Source: Pleurobrachia bachei
Taxonomy: Eukaryota; Ctenophora; Tentaculata; Cydippida; Pleurobrachiidae
Assembly (NCBI GenBank): GCA_000695325.1
Contig: AVPN01000122.1
Location: 43,898 to 94,274, forward strand
Direction: 5' to 3'
Length of the DNA: 50,377 nt
In this document: piece by piece, positions 46,300 to 50,377 of the stretch
Layout: every line of letters starts with the position of its first letter
Position numbering within the stretch: position 1 is the stretch's first letter
Translations under genes and position numbers: made by a program
The notes under the pieces: generated by a model
Told to the model about the DNA's origin: nothing
Seen by the model: the letters and a program-made list of their open reading frames with translations, nothing else
Database searches by the model: none

Positions 46300-47736
46300 C
46301 AGTTTTGCTTGGGTCCATTCCCATTCTGGGTCGCTGGATCTTCGTAGTACCGGGAAATGAACTGGTTCTGGATCGCCAGTAGTTTACAGAATGCCCGTAC
46401 CGTGTTGTCCACGTCAAAGTTGAGAGCCTCTGAAAAATAGGGGGGGTTGATAATCAATTTCTGTCTACCACGACCTTTTACGACTAAAGCTTAGCGCCAT
46501 AGTTACCATATAATACCTGGGAGGTTTGCTCAGCGTTTACCCAAAAATACCCTTTCATAATCTCTCCCTACAACTCCCTCAAAGTCGACGAAATTGCCTT
46601 CTACCTCATTTGAATTCACCCGATCAGGCCAGGTTCTAGCCATGAAAAGCCACATGGCTCACACTCACCTCGTGTACCATTCTTCTTGTATCGGAATAGC
46701 TCCTCCACAATCACATCCTGAATGTACGCCATGAGCACTTGCACGTGAATCAACTCAACTTTGATCATGTTCCGGTGGATCTTTCCCATGCGATCTAACT
46801 CCGCCAACATCGTACCGTCGTAAGGCTTACTAATCAACCTGGATGAGAAACCTATGTGAGAAACAACACAGATGTGAGAGAGCTGGTGAAATATTTGAAT
46901 TTACTGGAAAAATTAGGATATTTATCATGGCGTCATTATGTATGTATGGATACGGGGGAGATTACGGAGAAGGAGAACAAAAAGCAAGGAAAATGTCTCC
47001 AAAATACCTTGCACAAATACCTCCCAAATGCCCCGAAATAGCTCCGAAATACATCATCCCAATTACCTCCCAATTACCTCCCTTTAATACCTCATAATGT
47101 AGAGTTTCAGAGAGAGTTTCCTCATACCTCCCTGAGGTTTCTCGTCATCGTAAGACTCAAGTGTCTCCTTTGCAATGTCCATGTGCAGATCATGCTTCAG
47201 GCGCTCCCGGTAGAAAATCTAACAAGATACATGGTTTGAGAAGAGTGGTTTCTCTCCCACCCCTTGGCCCTTACTTAAAGTTAATAAATATGTCCGTGTT
47301 TATGGTGGAAGATATTCATTTTATATATATAGTAGGCTTGTCGGCTTTTGAAAACTGTACAAGTTAATAATATCATTGATGTATAAGATTGCACTAACCC
47401 TTTTGGTGCTGGAGAAGGCAAAGAGTTTCTCGTAGATACGGTCTACAATATGAGGTACTCGTGGGGCCAGTGGCTTTTGTGCTCCTGTATCAAATCAAAT
47501 CTGTTTATTGGACGATACTATACCAGACCATTTCCAATAAATGTTACTACTCGCATCCTCTATATTCTAAAATCGTCAATGTTTTACTACAATTTCAACG
47601 ATATGCACTGAGACAGAGTGATCACATTACCGTGTATAAGTTTGATGTCAGCGTCATCGAAGTCCATAAACTTGCACATGTACTGATACCGATACAGGAG
47701 ATCAGTGTATAGCCTTCCCTCGTCAACTTTCTCCAT
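46284..47736 (-). CDS. Single-domain protoglobin-like haem protein
   Basis: Five exons (47736-47631, 47484-47399, 47218-47128, 46851-46669, 46429-46284), all GT-AG and in phase, 203 aa. The order of motifs follows the protoglobin / globin-coupled-sensor family: LYTDLLYRYQYMCKFMDFDD, DIKLIHGAQKPLAPRVPHIV, DRIYEKLFAFSSTK, then RLISKPYDG, ELDRMGKIHRNM with the likely proximal haem histidine (about residue 120), VELIHVQVLMAYIQDVIVEE, and AFCKLLAIQNQFISRYY. By family it binds haem and gases such as O2, CO or NO; no second (signalling) domain is present and no signal peptide, so it is probably cytosolic. The introns and codon use make bacterial contamination unlikely. The exon 1 acceptor (TTTTTCAAAATCAG) lies 5 nt before the ATG, so a 5' UTR exon or trans-spliced leader is likely. 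Family assignment is from remembered motif pattern; function is inference. Confidence 0.8.
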
Positions 47737-47739
47737 GCC

Positions 47740-49394
47740 CTGATTTTGAAAAAGAGAAAAATTCGATATTAGTTCTTAATTGCTTACTAAGCAACTTACA
47801 AAAAGTATGGGTACTTTTGTCAAAATACCAGTGGCGGCGCTCCACAGGTATGTTATACAGGTATGTACGTTACCTTAGGCATACTTTTGCCATACATATC
47901 GGGGTACTTTTTGTAAGTTGGTCCCTTATACGATATGAAATGATCAGAGTTCGAACCTAACAAAAATCAATAACAAAATATCAATATAAAACGATCGCAT
48001 GCTTGTGAACCAAAGGGCCGGCAACGTCAGATAATTAACACTATTAATTAAATTACGTGTTGCTTGTACTGGACCGTGTGATCTGCATACATGTTGGCTT
48101 GTTGAGAAAGGGGGACTCAGCAAATGTTGGCACTGGTTAAGATCGTTCCACTGGTGTTATAGACCTACTGCTGCTTATAATGGTTCATGTGTTGCAAATC
48201 AGTGGTTTGGCCGTAAAGTTATATTGACACAATGGTAGTTGTTGGGCTGATTGCAAAATGCACTTCAGAGTTCAGATGCAGATGATAGATAAAGAGAAAT
48301 CGAAATTTCTGTTTTAATGAGTTCAGATATAAAAACCTGGTAATCACTCCTAGAGTAGCAAGCATATTGTAAACAATATTACTTCTCCCCAATATATGAT
48401 AGCAAACAAATAACGGCCCTGCAGAAGATCTCTAGAGATCTCTTCGATTGGCAGTTTGGTAGCTGGTGATCTTGGTGTGCATGTCATTTGCAGGTGCTTA
48501 GCTTAACACAATGGTAATCGATAATGCAGGCACTAGGGATCAGGACCAACACAACAAATAATGATCAGTAGGTATGCATCTAAATGAAGAGAGATAGAGA
48601 GTGGGTGGATGAGAGAGATAAAGAAAGTGAGAAAGAGGTAGGTGGAAGAGTGGAGAGGGATCATAGAGAGACACTCAGGCACGAGGTGAGAGATTCAGAG
48701 CAAGGTGATTCAGAGAGCGGCGATGATTCAGAGAGCCTGCAAAGTTCTGCGCCTTTGTGTGACATCAAGATCCCCAGCCTTCCAGCTTGAGCTGGAGATA
48801 CTGGTCCCTGATTGGCTGATAATCAGTCACGTGACCTAAATAACGAGTTCTGATTGGTTGTTTACTTGTTTCGGTCGGTTCCTGATCCCCAGCTGCAGCT
48901 GGAGATATAACGCGAGAAAGCCGGAAGCAAGACAGTACAGTTAAGAGTTTGAGATGTAATTGTACACAATTTCAGCTCTTCATGTCGTACCAGCAGGGAA
49001 GTGAGGGTTTTGATACCTTAATACCCAGTACCCACACACTGGTTGTGAAATATATGGGGACTCTGCAGAACTGTTGAAGAGGAAGGAAGTTGAGAAGGGG
49101 TAGGGTTAATTGTAATAGAGGCTACAACAAAAGGAGGAGCGCTATCATAGCCCACCATCATTACTATATTCCCATAATGACACAAGCTACTATTTTTTAC
49201 CAGTCGAGCATTTAATATGATGCACCTCTCGCTGTTTCACACGGTAAAATTTATGTTTCTTGGAAAATAAAACCAGTTTTCTATAAAGTTAAAAATTAAA
49301 AGCAAATACACTTTTACAAAATATATCAAACCTGTCAATTGATTATCGATAGTTTTTTTCATTTCTGATTGCAGTTTTGATTAAGTCTCTGGGG
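47740..49394. other. Spacer between anoctamin and protoglobin genes
   Basis: No coding exon recognised. It holds a purine-rich tract (about 48,580-48,730) and a MITE of family 1 (48,802-48,887). The promoter and 5' UTR of the protoglobin gene should be here. Confidence 0.55.
48802..48887 (-). mobile_element. MITE family 1, copy 5 (minus)
   Basis: On the minus strand: ggaaccgaccgaaacaagta, CCAATCAG, gtcacgtgac, CCAATCAGGGACCAGT; the far terminal repeat is lost. It is flanked by similar sequence on both sides (gatccccagc ... agctggagata at about 48,769 and 48,884). Confidence 0.75.
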
Positions 49395-50070
49395 CTATAC
49401 TAAGCTATCAAGACTGTTAATTGATTGTGAGAAGGAGCTAGTAGCATGTTTCCTTAGGAACTTGGTGGCCATCTCCCGTTCCGCTCTCTGCTGTAAACGC
49501 ACTCTGAAAGAGGGGGTGTGGTTATTTGCAACAGATAATTGTATGGAACTAGCGGTTGCTAAACTTGCCTCTGTTAGGCAAGACATTTCGTGTAGCTACA
49601 AAGCCAAGCTACAAAGAGCAAATAAACGAAATTTTCAGTTGTTACTTGACGGGTATGGTAGAGTTATCGAATGCAGCTCTGATTAGGGAAGTCAACAGAA
49701 GGAGGGTTGAGATAAGGATAACACTCAACATCGCCTGGTAGCTGTCAGGGTAGTACTGGGCCCAGTCTATCACCAGTTTAGCACCATAAGGTGACCTGAA
49801 CAGTGGGGGGTTGAGAATGCGATAAATTTATAGATATAAGGGCTTTTCGGGTGAAAGGATGATCGTATTATCACATGATCGAGCATTGCAACAATTCAAC
49901 AGGCTGTATACAGCGCTGGCAAGCGCCACGGGGCCAATAGATTGTACCTGAATGTGATTATCCAAACGTTGGTACAAATAGCGACCATGTTTACAAAATC
50001 CACCAGTGTCTCCCAGCACCCAATTCCCTCCTGGCGACGTGGAACGGACCTTCTCTGCCATTTAACGTAC
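49395..50070 (-). CDS. Anoctamin (TMEM16) family, last three exons
   Basis: Exons 50070-49948, 49795-49646 and 49503-49395, GT-AG and in phase; the 5' part is beyond the window. The peptide VKWQRRSVPRRQEGIGCW, followed by a membrane helix VNMVAICTNVWIITF, matches the anoctamin pattern RRPVPxRxEDIGxW...LAVITNAFxIAF. After an outer loop (SPYGAKLVIDWAQYYPDSY) comes the last helix MLSVILISTLLLTSLI and a cytoplasmic tail with VRLQQRAEREMATKFLRKHA. Anoctamins are calcium-activated chloride channels or lipid scramblases. The short outer loop is more like the ANO8/ANO10 branch than ANO1, but that is tentative. Confidence 0.75.
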
Positions 50071-50377
50071 CTGAAAATCAGAAAAATGTCATTAAATAGG
50101 TTCAGTTCATCCATTCACCCCTTACTTCAAATCATATACAGTTCATATTTTTAGATGCACGACGATGCATGCGTTTTGAAATGAGCACTTTTGTTCTGTG
50201 AAATGTGGAGAATATTCTCCGTGAAACCCAAGTTTTCTAATATTTTTTGTCGGGTAGAACAGTCAGGTAAAACAGGGCGCTTTCCAGCGCCGCGGCGCGT
50301 AGAACCTAAGCAAACTACGCTGAAAAAGTATAGCGTGGCTGAGATCTATAGTCTGATTTTAAATAACTGTCGTTTTT
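50071..50377. other. Window end, probable anoctamin intron
   Basis: No further exon of the anoctamin gene is recognisable. It contains the GC-rich palindromic gcgccgcggcgcg near 50,287. Confidence 0.4.

Overview
The window is nuclear DNA of an animal. It holds intron-rich genes with clean GT-AG splice sites and small exons (about 50-180 nt), a family of class A GPCR type, an SLC6 transporter, an anoctamin, a membrane-anchored gamma-glutamyltransferase, and many short repeats, MITEs and a LINE with CCCH zinc fingers in ORF1. An aquatic invertebrate, perhaps a non-bilaterian, is my guess; nothing in the sequence names the species. Runs of N, single Ns and several near-identical tandem blocks show a draft assembly with difficult repeats.

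Layout. 1-1,650: 3' end of a LINE-type ORF1 and simple repeats. 1,979-9,883 (minus): an SLC6 transporter gene with 14 coding exons, followed by two 5'-truncated tandem copies of its 3' half (exons 7-14 and exons 11-14). 10,959-21,179 (minus): gamma-glutamyltransferase in 18 exons (636 aa), one exon tandemly duplicated, with candidate further 5' exons inside a block repeated three times up to 26,485. 25.1-25.45 kb: 63-bp minisatellite. 26,977-34,310: a broken LINE with an internal 1,460-bp duplication, an inserted hairpin element and a 680-base gap, meeting an inverted LINE tail. 35,358-38,094 (minus): class A GPCR in 4 exons. 38.1-43.0 kb: no gene seen. 43,010-45,177 (plus): intact secreted beta-N-acetylhexosaminidase (GH20) in two exons. 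46,284-47,736 (minus): a 203-aa protein in five exons that reads as a single-domain protoglobin, unexpected in an animal. 49,395-50,070 (minus): last three exons of an anoctamin (TMEM16).

The genes do not form an obvious pathway; they are ordinary separate animal loci. The two most unusual things are (1) the intron-containing protoglobin gene and (2) five short segments (about 21-50 bp) that are the base-by-base COMPLEMENT, not the reverse complement, of the sequence expected there. The best case (6,480-6,529) matches the complement of two paralogous copies at 50 of 50 positions. No inversion or template switch makes such a change, because DNA strands are antiparallel. All five lie in repeated sequence (duplicated SLC6 exon, MITE, LINE), and none was found in about 6 kb of single-copy exons. 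A gap-filling or consensus error in the assembly is therefore the leading explanation, but the pattern is clear and easily tested.
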